Shown piece by piece: positions 54,597-63,269 of a stretch of 64,000 bases of DNA. Positions within the stretch are counted from its first letter, which is position 1. Every line of letters begins with the position of its first letter. Location of the stretch: assembly GCF_025813715.1 (NCBI RefSeq), contig NZ_CP107532.1:1302001-1366000 (forward strand), written 5' to 3'. A program made the position numbers and the translations under genes. The stretch is from Methylobacterium sp. FF17 (GTDB lineage Bacteria; Pseudomonadota; Alphaproteobacteria; Rhizobiales; Beijerinckiaceae). Under the pieces are notes generated by a model. It was not told where the DNA came from and did no database searches. It worked only from the letters and a program-made list of their open reading frames with translations.

Positions 54597-55580
54597 TCAG
54601 GCCGCCTTGCACTCTTCGAACCCGGCGCGGATTTCGGCCGGGTCGAGCTTGCGCCCGATGAACACCACCCGCGAGACGCGGGGCTCGTCGTCCTTCCACG
54701 GCCCCTGCAGGTCTCCGTCGAGGATCTGGTGGACGCCCTGGAAAACGAAGCGCTGCGGCTCGTTGGGGAAGGCGACGATGCCCTTGCAGCGCAGGATATC
54801 GGGACCCTGGATCTGCGTCAGGGTCGAGATCCAGGGCATGAACTTCTCGGGGTCCACCGGGCCGTCGATGCGGGCGGAGACCGACTGCATCTCGTCGTCG
54901 TGATGGTGGTGGTGGCCCTCCTCCAGGAAGTCCGGCTCGATGTCGAGGATGCGGCCGAGATCGAAGGCGTTGCGCTCCAGCACAGCGTCCAGGGGCACGG
55001 CGCAGCGCTCGGTCCGGTGGACCTTGGCGTAGGGGTTGATCCCACGGATCAGGCCTTCGACGCGGGCGAGGTCCGCCTCCTCCACGAGATCGGCCTTGTT
55101 GAGCAGGATGACGTCCGCGAAGGCGATCTGGTTCTTGGCCTCGGGCGCATCCTTCAGGCGGTCCGAGAGCCACTTGGCGTCGGCCACCGTCACCACGGCG
55201 TCGAGGCGGGCGGCGGCGCCCACGTCCTCGTCGATGAAGAAGGTCTGGGCGACGGGGGCGGGATCGGCCAGCCCCGTGGTCTCCACGATGATCGCGTCGA
55301 ACTTGCCGCGCCGCTTCACCAGTCCGTCCATGATGCGGATGAGGTCGCCGCGCACGGTGCAGCAGACACAGCCGTTGTTCATCTCGAAAACCTCCTCGTC
55401 GGCGCCGATGATGAGGTCGTTGTCGATGCCGATCTCGCCGAACTCGTTGACGATGACCGCGTAGCGCTTGCCGTGGTTCTCGGTGAGGATGCGGTTGAGG
55501 AGGGTGGTCTTGCCCGCGCCGAGATAGCCGGTGAGCACGGTGACGGGGATCTTGGCGGTGGGGTTGGGGCTGTCGGACAT
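54597..55580 (-). CDS. CobW/COG0523-family GTPase, putative metal chaperone
   Basis: G3E GTPase of 327 residues: Walker [19 protein letters not shown], metal-binding CxCC motif [13 protein letters not shown], Walker [12 protein letters not shown], guanine motif [13 protein letters not shown], and a CobW C-terminal domain. A histidine run [11 protein letters not shown] near residue 215 probably holds metal. Relatives deliver zinc, cobalt or other metals, and the target cannot be named from the neighbours. No Zur box was recognised upstream. A TetR gene lies 40 nt further on. Confidence 0.9.
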   Translation of the reverse strand: MSDSPNPTAKIPVTVLTGYLGAGKTTLLNRILTENHGKRYAVIVNEFGEIGIDNDLIIGADEEVFEMNNGCVCCTVRGDLIRIMDGLVKRRGKFDAIIVETTGLADPAPVAQTFFIDEDVGAAARLDAVVTVADAKWLSDRLKDAPEAKNQIAFADVILLNKADLVEEADLARVEGLIRGINPYAKVHRTERCAVPLDAVLERNAFDLGRILDIEPDFLEEGHHHHHDDEMQSVSARIDGPVDPEKFMPWISTLTQIQGPDILRCKGIVAFPNEPQRFVFQGVHQILDGDLQGPWKDDEPRVSRVVFIGRKLDPAEIRAGFEECKAA

Positions 55581-55620
55581 GGGAGCTCTTCACAGGGCGC
55601 GGGTCGCGTCGTTGCCCCTG

Positions 55621-56217
55621 TTATATTGTATCATCGCTCCGCGATGAAACCCCGGCGCTCCGCAAGGCCGCGCAGAGGGCATCGAGCGTGTCCCGGAACC
55701 CGGCCGGACCGGCGAGCAGGCGCTCCATCAGGAGAGCACCCTCCAGGGTCGCCACCACCATGCGGGCGGTGGCGGCCGGCACCACGCCGGCGCGGACCTG
55801 ACCCGTGGCGATCCCCGCAGTCAGCACCGCCTCGAGCCAGGCGATGTGCTTCTCGAAGAAACGCGTGATCTCGGCGCGCACGGGTTCGGGCAGGGCCTCC
55901 CCCTCGATCGCCAGGGCAGCGCAGAGGCAGCCGAGCCCGGCCTCGACGCCACCGAGATAGAGCCGCCCGTAGGCCGCGATCCGCCCGATCGCATTCGGTT
56001 CGTCCGAGAGAATTGCGGCAAGCGCCGCGTCATAGCGCGCGTCGTAAGCCGCCACGAGGGCGCGGGCGAGATCCGGTTTGGTCGGGAAATGGTGGTGGAT
56101 GCTCGCCTTGCGGATCCCCACCGCCTCGGCGAGGTCGGCGTAGCTGAAGCCCGCATAGCCCCGCCGACGCACGAGGACCTCGCCCTGCAGCAGGAGTTCG
56201 GCCCGGGTGTCCCTCAT
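55621..56217 (-). CDS. TetR-family regulator divergent from the quinoprotein-relay cassette
   Basis: A 198-residue repressor-type protein: N-terminal helix-turn-helix YADLAEAVGIRKASIHHHFP with family tail TKPDLARALVAAYD, and a helical ligand domain with a CLCAALAIEGEALPEPVR segment. ATG 56217 is taken as start over 56277 because the protein then begins in the usual way (RDTRAELLLQGEVLVRRRGY). It is divergent from a zinc hydrolase gene, and a TetR-style palindrome lies between. It may therefore control the cassette; the ligand is unknown. Confidence 0.87.
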   Translation of the reverse strand: MRDTRAELLLQGEVLVRRRGYAGFSYADLAEAVGIRKASIHHHFPTKPDLARALVAAYDARYDAALAAILSDEPNAIGRIAAYGRLYLGGVEAGLGCLCAALAIEGEALPEPVRAEITRFFEKHIAWLEAVLTAGIATGQVRAGVVPAATARMVVATLEGALLMERLLAGPAGFRDTLDALCAALRSAGVSSRSDDTI

Positions 56218-56293
56218 CGTCCAGCCAATCCCTCCGCGCCGGCGTCCACGCGAGACCGTGATCGCCCGTAGCCCCACACGCTTGTCTATGCCG

Positions 56294-56321
56294 TTGACGG
56301 GATCGAAAATCTACCTACTAC
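56294..56321 (+). promoter_or_regulatory. Predicted promoter of the quinoprotein-relay cassette
   Basis: TTGACG at 56294-56299 and TACTAC at 56316-56321 with a 16-nt spacer. The -10 is a poor match to TATAAT and falls inside the palindrome described for the operator. Confidence 0.4.
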
Positions 56322-56329
56322 TTGGTAGA
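56310..56329. promoter_or_regulatory. Candidate TetR operator
   Basis: TCTACC at 56310-56315 and GGTAGA at 56324-56329 form a perfect 6-bp inverted repeat around 8 nt, overlapping the likely -10 region. It lies in the gap between the TetR gene and the hydrolase gene, 20 nt before ATG 56350. Such geometry fits steric repression. Confidence 0.55.
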
Positions 56330-56349
56330 AAGAAGATCGGAGGAACACC

Positions 56350-57294
56350 ATGCGGACGGATGCGGTCCGGCTGGGCGCAACGCGGCGCGGTGCCCTGTTC
56401 GGAGGCCTGTGCCTCTGCTGCCTGCCGACGCTCGGCCGCGCGGAGGGTTTCGACCTGAGCGAGGTCGGCCCCGGCATCTTCATCCGGCGCGGGCCCGACA
56501 CCGAGGCGACCCGCGAGAACGACGACGCCATCGCCAATATCGGCTTCATCATCGGCGACCGATCGGTGCTCGTCACCGAATCCGGCGGCAGCCTCGCCGA
56601 CGGCGCCTGGCTGCGCGCCGAGATCGTCAAGCGCACGGACAAGCCGATCAGCCACGTGGTGCTCAGCCATGTCCACCCGGACCATTGTTTCGGGGCGGGA
56701 GCCTTCGCGCAGGACAAGCCGGTCTATGTGGGGCATGCCGCGCTCCGGGCCGCCCTCGACGCGCGGGGCGACTATTATCGCGGCCGCCTCGCCGAGATCC
56801 TCGGGCCCGAGCGGGTCGGTCCCGTCGTCTATCCCACCCTCGAAGTGGCGGATGCGGCTGAGATCGACCTCGGTGGGCGTACGCTGCACGTCAGGGCCCA
56901 CGGCGTGGCGCATACGAACTGCGACCTGTCCCTCCGCGATTCTGCCAGCGGCATCCTGTTTCCGGCCGACCTCCTCTTCGTCACCCGCATCCCCTCCCTC
57001 GACGGCAGCCTCACCGGCTGGCTGAAGGAAGTGGAACGGCTGCGCGCCACCGGTGCGGCCAAGGCTGTGCCGGGCCACGGGCCGACCCTCGTCGACCTCG
57101 CTCCGGCCCTCGACGACCTCACCCGCTATCTCACCACCCTCCGCGACGGGACCCGCTCGGCGATCGCAGCGGACATGCCGATCGAAACGGCCGTGCGAAC
57201 GGTCGGGCAGGCCGAGCGCGACCGGTGGGTCCTGTTCGACACCTATCACGGCCGCAACATCACCCAGGCCTTCAAGGAACTGGAGTGGGAGTGA
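56350..57294 (+). CDS. Quinoprotein-relay-system zinc metallohydrolase (MBL fold)
   Basis: Exported metallo-beta-lactamase-fold hydrolase, 314 residues: signal region (RGALFGGLCLCCLPTLGRA), then zinc motif HVVLSHVHPDHCFGAG (HxHxDH), LHVRAHGVAHTNCDLSL and GHGPTLVDLAPALDDL. Members of this class are found with PQQ-dependent alcohol dehydrogenases and SoxYZ-like carriers; the substrate is not established. ATG 56350 has a GGAGGAAC box 5 nt upstream. First gene of a three-gene plus-strand cassette. Confidence 0.85.
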   Translation: MRTDAVRLGATRRGALFGGLCLCCLPTLGRAEGFDLSEVGPGIFIRRGPDTEATRENDDAIANIGFIIGDRSVLVTESGGSLADGAWLRAEIVKRTDKPISHVVLSHVHPDHCFGAGAFAQDKPVYVGHAALRAALDARGDYYRGRLAEILGPERVGPVVYPTLEVADAAEIDLGGRTLHVRAHGVAHTNCDLSLRDSASGILFPADLLFVTRIPSLDGSLTGWLKEVERLRATGAAKAVPGHGPTLVDLAPALDDLTRYLTTLRDGTRSAIAADMPIETAVRTVGQAERDRWVLFDTYHGRNITQAFKELEWE

Positions 57295-57377
57295 GGGTCC
57301 TTGAGGGCCCCCACGCCCGGCGCCACATAATAGTGAAGCCATCACAACAAGAACGACGACCCGCTAGGAGAAACGCC

Positions 57378-58229
57378 ATGACGCGCTCGCTCGCCAAACC
57401 CGCCCTCGCCCGCTGCCTTCTGACGGCCCTCGCCCTGGCCCTGCCGCTCGCCGGCACCGTCGTGACGCCTCACCCGGTCCAAGCCGCCGGCGCCTCGGAC
57501 GACGAAGCCGAGCGCCTCGCCCGCTGGAAGGAGATCCAGAAGTCGATCTTCGGCGAGAAGGCAATCGGGACGACCGACAGCCTGGTGAAGGTCGATGCAC
57601 CGGTGCGGGCGCTCGATGCCTCCCTGGTGCCCATCACCCTGACCATGCCGGACAAGGACCGGATCGCGGCCGTCCACCTCATCATCGACGACAACCCGTC
57701 GCCCTACGCAGCACGCATCGCCTTCGGCCCCGGGGCCGATGCCGGCGAGATCAAGCTGCGGGTACGCGTGAACAACTACACCAACATCCACGCGGTGGTG
57801 GAGACCAAGGACGGCCAACTCTTCGAGACGACGAAGTTCGTGAAGGCGTCGGGCGGCTGCTCGGCGCCCATGGGCATGAGCGACGAGGAGGCGATGAAGG
57901 GCATGGGCGACATGAAGATGAAGTTTGCGGAAGGCCAGCCCGGACGCCCGCAGGAGGCGACGCTGATGATCCGCCATCCGAACTTCAGCGGCATGCAGAT
58001 GAACCAGATCACCCGCGACTACACCCCGGCCCGCTACATCAACAAGGTCGCGATCACGCGCGGGGACCAGGCCGTGCTGACGCTCGACGGCGACATCTCG
58101 ATCGCCGCGAACCCGGTCATCAATTTCGGGCTCCGGTCCGGCGTGCAAGGCCCGATCAAGGTGGTGGCGTCGGACAACCAGAACGGCCGCTGGGAGCACA
58201 GCTTCACGGCGCCGAGCGCGACCAACTGA
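57378..58229 (+). CDS. Quinoprotein-dehydrogenase-associated SoxYZ-like carrier
   Basis: Periplasmic fusion of SoxY-like and SoxZ-like domains, 283 residues. A signal peptide (CLLTALALALPLAG to VQAAG) is followed by the SoxY part, ending in the carrier cysteine of KASGGCSAPM (Cys161) where sulfur intermediates attach in SoxYZ, then the SoxZ part (TLMIRHPNFSGMQMNQITRD). In SoxY the cysteine is near the C-terminus (GGCGG), while here it stays inside the fusion. Starts at ATG 57378 with TAGGAG upstream, 83 nt after the hydrolase. Confidence 0.85.
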   Translation: MTRSLAKPALARCLLTALALALPLAGTVVTPHPVQAAGASDDEAERLARWKEIQKSIFGEKAIGTTDSLVKVDAPVRALDASLVPITLTMPDKDRIAAVHLIIDDNPSPYAARIAFGPGADAGEIKLRVRVNNYTNIHAVVETKDGQLFETTKFVKASGGCSAPMGMSDEEAMKGMGDMKMKFAEGQPGRPQEATLMIRHPNFSGMQMNQITRDYTPARYINKVAITRGDQAVLTLDGDISIAANPVINFGLRSGVQGPIKVVASDNQNGRWEHSFTAPSATN

Positions 58230-58241
58230 GGGATCGGCACG

Positions 58242-58850
58242 ATGAGGCAGCGGCTTCTCCGCATCGCCGTCGCGGGAACCGCCGCGCTCCTCCTGACGGC
58301 GGCCGGCCCGGCCATGGAACGTCCGGCGGATTCCCCCGTCAACGTGCCCGAACCGGATGGGATCTGGACCGGACCGCAGCGGGGCTACACTCCGGCCACC
58401 CTCTCGGGCGCCGTGGTCGTCGACATCGATGCCCTCGATGCCCTGATCGCCCGCGACAGGCCGGTGCTCCTCGACGTGTCCCTGGCCGATCGGCGGCCGG
58501 CCGGCTTCCCCGCCGATCGGCCCTGGCTCCCTGCCCACCGCTCCGTGCCGGGCGCGGTCTGGATGGCCAATGCCGGGGCAGCGCCCCTCGAGCCCGGCCG
58601 GGAGGACCTGTTCCTCAAACGCGTGGCGGACCTCACGGGCGGCGACAAGGGCCGGGCCATCGTCACCTTCTGCCATCCCGAATGCTGGGGCAGCTGGAAC
58701 GCGGCCAAGCGGCTGGTGCTCCAGGGCTATGGCCGCGTGCACTGGTTCCCGGACGGCATCGAGGGCTGGCAGGAGCGCCACCCCACCACGGTCATTCCCG
58801 AGGACGCGGCCTGGGCGAACGGGCGGGCCGGGGGCGAAGCCCAGCGCTAG
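58242..58850 (+). CDS. PQQ-associated CxxxCW-motif rhodanese-like protein
   Basis: Exported 202-residue protein with a signal peptide (RIAVAGTAALLLTAAGPA) and a rhodanese-like fold: VLLDVSLADRRPAGFPADR, then the active-site motif VTFCHPECWGSWNAAKRL and WFPDGIEGWQERH. The two cysteines separated by HPE before Trp form the signature of the PQQ-catabolism-associated family. It starts 12 nt after the SoxYZ gene, so the two are coupled. It could move sulfur groups to or from the SoxYZ-like carrier; the chemistry is inferred. Confidence 0.85.
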   Translation: MRQRLLRIAVAGTAALLLTAAGPAMERPADSPVNVPEPDGIWTGPQRGYTPATLSGAVVVDIDALDALIARDRPVLLDVSLADRRPAGFPADRPWLPAHRSVPGAVWMANAGAAPLEPGREDLFLKRVADLTGGDKGRAIVTFCHPECWGSWNAAKRLVLQGYGRVHWFPDGIEGWQERHPTTVIPEDAAWANGRAGGEAQR

Positions 58851-59295
58851 GCGGTTCCCGCGCCGGTTCGGGGCAGCTCGGGGCCGCGCCTGACAGATCG
58901 ACGAAACCCACTCTCCGAGCCGGAAGATCGGAGTTGACAGAGCTTCAGTCGTGGCAGAATAAAGGCATCGACCGGCGACCCGAAGTCTAGGGAGGGACGC
59001 TCGCGAAAGAGCCTGAAGCTGCGACGCCATCGCTGCTATCGGCACACGCGGGCAAGACTTTCGGTCCGGCAATCCAGAGATTGATGACTTGCGATTCCGA
59101 TGGAGATCGCCTTCGCGATCCCGGATCCACGCCATGCGTCCAGTCCCGATGAACTGACTGCACCCCCTGCACCCCGCGACAATGCGTGGGGACCGTCATG
59201 GGGGGCCGCGCGAACCCGACGCCATCGGTGTATAGAGGCGCCACCAGCAGACGGCCGCCGCGTTACCGTGGCCCGAACCAGCCGGGTGGAGTTCC
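58851..59295. other. 445-bp gap before panB with a promoter-like element
   Basis: No protein gene is supported. It contains a TTGACA element at 58934-58939 and the nearby AT-rich AGAATAAA. The remaining 350 nt before panB has no evident coding features and might contain a leader or small RNA. Confidence 0.4.
58934..58962 (+). promoter_or_regulatory. Predicted sigma-70-type promoter upstream of panB
   Basis: TTGACA (58934-58939), 17-nt spacer, GAATAA (58957-58962). The -35 box matches perfectly and the -10 is fair. Transcription would begin more than 300 nt before panB. Confidence 0.45.
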
Positions 59296-60120
59296 ATGTC
59301 GCAAGCCGTGCAGTCCCGCCGTATCCATGCGATCGACCTGGCCAAGCGGAAGAGCGAGGGCGCCAAGATCATCGCCCTGACCGCCTATCACGCGCACACC
59401 GCCGGCATCCTCGACCCGTATTGCGACTTCATCCTGGTGGGCGATTCCCTCGGCATGCTGATGCACGGCATGGAATCGACCCTGCCGGTGACGCTCGAGA
59501 TGATGATCGTCCAGGCCCAGGCCGTGATGCGCGGGACCTCGCGGGCGCTCATCGTGGTGGACATGCCCTTCGGCTCCTACGAGGCGAGCCCGCAGCAGGC
59601 CTTCCTCAACGCCGCCCGCGTGCTCAAGGAGACGGGGGCCGGGGCGATCAAGATGGAGGGGGGCGCGCGCTTCGCCGAGACCGTGGCCTTCCTGGTGGAG
59701 CGCGGCGTGCCGGTGATGGGCCATATCGGCCTCACGCCCCAGTCGGTGAACACCATGGGGGGCTTCAAGGTGCAGGGCCGCGATCCGGACGGCGAGCGCC
59801 GGCTGATGGCGGATGCCCGCGCCATCAACGACGCGGGCGCCTTCGCCATCGTGATGGAGGGCATCGTCGAGCCCGTGGCGCGGGCCATCGCCACCGCCCC
59901 CGAGATCACCACGCCGACCATCGGCATCGGCGCCACCATGGCCTGCGACGGGCAGATCCTCGTCCTGGAGGACATGCTGGGCCTGAGCGAGCGCGTGCCG
60001 AAATTCGTGAAGCGCTTCGGCACCCTGCGGGGCCAGATCGAGGCCGCTGTGAAGGATTACGCCGAGGAGGTCCGCTCCGGCAGCTTCCCGGCCGAGGAGC
60101 ACACGTATCCGCCGCTCTGA
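59296..60120 (+). CDS. panB: 3-methyl-2-oxobutanoate hydroxymethyltransferase PanB
   Basis: First step of pantothenate synthesis (ketopantoate from ketoisovalerate with methylene-tetrahydrofolate). The 274-residue TIM-barrel protein shows [19 protein letters not shown], the metal-site [59 protein letters not shown] and [20 protein letters not shown]. Length and motifs are typical. panC is not adjacent in view. Confidence 0.96.
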   Translation: MSQAVQSRRIHAIDLAKRKSEGAKIIALTAYHAHTAGILDPYCDFILVGDSLGMLMHGMESTLPVTLEMMIVQAQAVMRGTSRALIVVDMPFGSYEASPQQAFLNAARVLKETGAGAIKMEGGARFAETVAFLVERGVPVMGHIGLTPQSVNTMGGFKVQGRDPDGERRLMADARAINDAGAFAIVMEGIVEPVARAIATAPEITTPTIGIGATMACDGQILVLEDMLGLSERVPKFVKRFGTLRGQIEAAVKDYAEEVRSGSFPAEEHTYPPL

Positions 60121-60171
60121 CACGGCGTCCGCGCGCGCGGCGCGACGGATCGCTCCGCCGCGCCCCGGAGG

Positions 60172-62397
60172 CTACCAGCGATAGCCGATGCTGCCGAGCA
60201 CCCGGCGACGCTCGCCGTAGTAACAGGCCGTGACGGAGCTGCAGCTGCTGACGATGCGCTCGTCCGAGACGTTCGACATGTTGACCGCGAAGCGCCAGCC
60301 TTCCCAGTCGTAGTGGGCGACGAGGTCGCCGACGACGTAGCCCGGCACCCGGAACTGATTGGCCGTGTCGGCGAAGGAACGCCCGACGCCGCGCACGCCG
60401 CCGCCGAACCCGAAGCCGCGCAGGGCCCCACTCTGGAACGTATAGTCGACGAAGAGCGAGCCGTACTGCTCCGGGGTGTTGGTCGGCGTCGTGCCGAGGA
60501 GGGCCGTGTTCAGGTCCCGGGTCACCGACAGGTCGTAGGCGGTGTAGGAGGCAATCCCCCGCAGCCCCGGCGCGAGGTTGGCGACCATCTCGATCTCGGC
60601 GCCGCGTGAATTCACCGCGCCGGTCTGGACCACCTGCTGGATGTTGAGCGGGTTGGTGGTCACGACGTTCGAGCGGGTCAGGTCGAACAGGGCGGCGGCG
60701 AAGTAGCCGTCGAAGCCGGGGGGCTTGTACTTCAGGCCGACCTCGGTCTGCTCGCTTCGCTCGGGCAGGAGCAGCTGGCCGGTGACGCCGTTGATGCCGA
60801 CGGTCGGGTTGAAGCCCTGCGCATAGGAGACGTAAGGGGCAAGCCCGGATTCGTCGTTGTAGATCAGGGCGACGCGGCCGCTGAAGGCGCTGGTGTCCCG
60901 GCTGGTGCTGGCCCCGATGCGATTGTCGTTGTCCGTGGCGACCCAGTCGTGCCGGCCGCTGAGAACCAGGGAGACGTTCCCGAAGGTGATCTCGTCCTGT
61001 AGGTAGGCTGCGAACTGGTTCTGGGTGATCAGTGCGTTCTGGTAGGGCGCGCGCAAGGTGAGGGGCGTGTTGGGATAGATCGGCCGGATCAGGTTCAGCG
61101 ACGGACCGGAGCCGAAGGCTGCGAAATCGTCGATCTGGTAGCGGCGGTACTCGAAGCCGGCGAGCACCGTATGGCCGACATCCCCCGTGCGGAACGGGAT
61201 GATGAGCTGGTTGTCGACGTCGCTTTGCACCGCCGCGCCGCGGGTGAAGAAATCGAAGCGGCTGAGATTCGCCTGTGCGGCGGATTCTCCGAAGACGTAG
61301 CCGCCGCCGTAACGGTTCGACAGATTGACGGTGACGGTGCCGTGGCGGGCGTTCTGCCGGAACTTGATGTCGTTGTCGAAGCGGTGCTCGAACTCGTAAC
61401 CGACCATGTCCTGGGACCGGGTCAGGCGGTCGGTCGCCGGGTCGCCGGTGAAGCGGCTGGTCTTGATGAAGCCGAAGGGCGCCGGCGTGACCGTCCCCTC
61501 GTAGGGCAGGAAGTTCTGTGTGCCCGCGCGGTCGCGTTGCACCTGGGCCAGAACCGTCAGCGAGGTGTCGGCGTCGGGCTTCCAGGTGATCGAGGGGGCG
61601 AAGAAGAAGCGGTCGTTGTTGACGAAATCGACCTGCGTGCCGCCGCCCCGGCCGAGGCCGACGAGGCGGTAGAACAGCTTGCCCTCGGTGCCGGCCTCCA
61701 CCGGGCCGCCGATGTCGAAGCCGGCATAGGCGTTGCCGAAATTGTCGATACCGGTCTCGACGTAGCGGATCGGCACGATCGGCGGCCGCTTGCTCACCGC
61801 GTTGATGATGCCGCCGGGGCTGGCGCCGCCGTAGAGGCCGGAATTGGGGCCCCGCAGGATCTCGAGGCGCTCCAGGCCGAAGGGCTCGAGCTTCCAGGTG
61901 GCGAAGGCCGAGGTGAAGAGCTGCAGCCCGTCGAGGAAGTAGCCGGATTCCTGGGCGGTGAAGCCGCGAATCAGGAACCAGTCGTTGCGCGGGTCGGCGC
62001 CGAAGGTCTCGCCACGGATACCGGGTGCGTAGCGCACCGCCTCGGCGAGCGACGTCGGCTTCTGATCGTCGATCTGCTGGCGCCCGACCACGGAGATCGC
62101 CTGCGGAGTCCGGAGGATCGGCGTGTCGGTCTTTGTGCTGGAGACGGAGCGGGTCGCGACGTATCCGGCGATCGGGCCGCGCGGATCCTCGGCCGCGCCG
62201 ATCACCGGTGCGCCGCGACGGTCGCCGACGACCTCCAGCGTGTCGAGGGTGACGCTCGACGCGCTCGGCGGGCTGGATTGCTGCGCCGCCGCCGGACCGG
62301 CCGCCCACGTGGCGAGGGCGGCGACAGAGCCCATCAGGGCGGCCCGGAGCCGGGAGGCGCTGTTCGGCGCTGACGAAGATGTGAGGAGAAGCGGCAC
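60172..62397 (-). CDS. TonB-dependent siderophore receptor
   Basis: Outer-membrane receptor of 741 residues. Signal peptide ends near AAGPAAAQ, then the TonB box region (VTLDTLEVVGD), plug domain (PQAISVVGRQQIDDQKPTSL, then RGETFGADPRNDWFLIRGFT), and a 22-strand barrel ending in GSIGYRW with a terminal aromatic residue. The pattern is FhuA/ferrichrome-type; the ligand is not certain. A cysteine pair (SSCSSVTAC) near the end may be an extracellular loop disulfide. A candidate iron-response element lies upstream. The distal position from the ABC transporter suggests a separate iron regulon unit. Confidence 0.92.
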   Translation of the reverse strand: MPLLLTSSSAPNSASRLRAALMGSVAALATWAAGPAAAQQSSPPSASSVTLDTLEVVGDRRGAPVIGAAEDPRGPIAGYVATRSVSSTKTDTPILRTPQAISVVGRQQIDDQKPTSLAEAVRYAPGIRGETFGADPRNDWFLIRGFTAQESGYFLDGLQLFTSAFATWKLEPFGLERLEILRGPNSGLYGGASPGGIINAVSKRPPIVPIRYVETGIDNFGNAYAGFDIGGPVEAGTEGKLFYRLVGLGRGGGTQVDFVNNDRFFFAPSITWKPDADTSLTVLAQVQRDRAGTQNFLPYEGTVTPAPFGFIKTSRFTGDPATDRLTRSQDMVGYEFEHRFDNDIKFRQNARHGTVTVNLSNRYGGGYVFGESAAQANLSRFDFFTRGAAVQSDVDNQLIIPFRTGDVGHTVLAGFEYRRYQIDDFAAFGSGPSLNLIRPIYPNTPLTLRAPYQNALITQNQFAAYLQDEITFGNVSLVLSGRHDWVATDNDNRIGASTSRDTSAFSGRVALIYNDESGLAPYVSYAQGFNPTVGINGVTGQLLLPERSEQTEVGLKYKPPGFDGYFAAALFDLTRSNVVTTNPLNIQQVVQTGAVNSRGAEIEMVANLAPGLRGIASYTAYDLSVTRDLNTALLGTTPTNTPEQYGSLFVDYTFQSGALRGFGFGGGVRGVGRSFADTANQFRVPGYVVGDLVAHYDWEGWRFAVNMSNVSDERIVSSCSSVTACYYGERRRVLGSIGYRW

Positions 62398-62508
62398 GTT
62401 CGAACCTGAAGCCGGATGTATTTCGCCAGTTGGAACGAAAAGCCGGACCGGTCAACGGACAATACGCTGGCTGTAATTCAAGGTTCAACGTCGTGATGGC
62501 AAAGCAAC

Positions 62509-62525
62509 ATTTTAGAATTGGTACA
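62509..62525 (-). promoter_or_regulatory. Candidate Irr (iron control) box
   Basis: The sequence TTTTAGAATTGGTACAA contains the TTTAGAA half of the rhizobial iron control element, about 112 nt upstream of the receptor gene. The second half is imperfect. Irr activates or represses iron and haem genes in Hyphomicrobiales. Confidence 0.35.
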
Positions 62526-62701
62526 ATGATGTAGCGGGCTGCCGAGCGACCGGTCCGCCGGTTGCAGGAAACACGAACACAACTCAATGATCGTATCTGT
62601 ACCCGACGGGTGCCACGCCGGATTTACGCGGCGACCCGCGGGGGCGATCCCCATCCCGCCATCGGGTTGTGAGCACCAGCGGCGGCGCGGCCGAAACGAG
62701 A

Positions 62702-62728
62702 ACGGCCCCGCCGGAGGGGCGGGGCCGT
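62702..62728 (-). terminator. Hairpin after the small exported-protein gene
   Basis: Perfect 11-bp stem (62702-62712 with 62718-62728) and a 5-nt loop; on the minus strand TCTCGTTTC follows. It lies 48 nt past the stop at 62777. Confidence 0.65.
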
Positions 62729-62776
62729 CTTCTCGCGGGCATCGAAGGCGCGGCGAGCGCCGCGCGGGCCGTCTTT

Positions 62777-63079
62777 CTACTCGCAGACGCGGACGCGGCG
62801 GATATGCTCGTAGCCGTAGGCGTCCACGTAACCGCGGCGCTCCATGTGGCACACCTCCTCCTCGACATAGACCGGGCGCGGGGCGCGGTAGACGGGGCGG
62901 CCCGGATAGTAGCCGCCGTCATTCTGCGAGGAGGCGATGGCGCCGCCGATCGCGAGACCGCCGAGCACGCCGAGGGCGGCCGCGCCGCCCGGGCTGATGC
63001 CGTCGCGCGCCTGGGCGCTTGGGACCGCCGCGACGGCGACCGTGGCGGCCACGAGGGCCGCGACCAGCGAATTCTTCAT
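62777..63079 (-). CDS. Small exported protein with glycine-rich membrane segment
   Basis: A 100-residue protein: signal peptide (KNSLVAALVAATVAVAAVPS), a glycine-rich hydrophobic stretch (GAAALGVLGGLAIGGAIASS) and a Tyr/Pro/Arg-rich tail ending VRVCE with one further cysteine (VEEEVCHMERRGY). ATG 63079 has a GGAG box; the longer frame to 63145 is not needed. Proteins of this build are frequent in Methylobacterium and unassigned. Confidence 0.65.
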   Translation of the reverse strand: MKNSLVAALVAATVAVAAVPSAQARDGISPGGAAALGVLGGLAIGGAIASSQNDGGYYPGRPVYRAPRPVYVEEEVCHMERRGYVDAYGYEHIRRVRVCE

Positions 63080-63269
63080 AGCTCCGTTCCCTTGATCCCG
63101 AAGAGCGTGTGTCAGATCAGAAGCGTCACCGTGGAACGGAATCACCGAACGATTGATGAACGGTAAGCGTCCCCGTCGTTTCGCATCGCTCCCCTGTGCG
63201 ATCCCTCACGCGGATTCCGCAGATCACGCAGGATTGTGCCGCTGGCGTGGCGGTTCCCGGGGCGTCGGG

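Larger units (their letters stand above)
62398..62776. other. Upstream region of the siderophore receptor, 379 bp
   Basis: AT-rich in 62,400-62,560 with a candidate Irr-type box, then GC-rich with the terminator hairpin of the next gene. The divergent short frames here are not supported as genes. Confidence 0.45.

Noticed and set aside
62478..62922. Overlapping minus-strand frames upstream of the siderophore receptor
   Set aside because: They run through a terminator hairpin and an AT-rich promoter region and have Arg/Pro-rich shadow composition.
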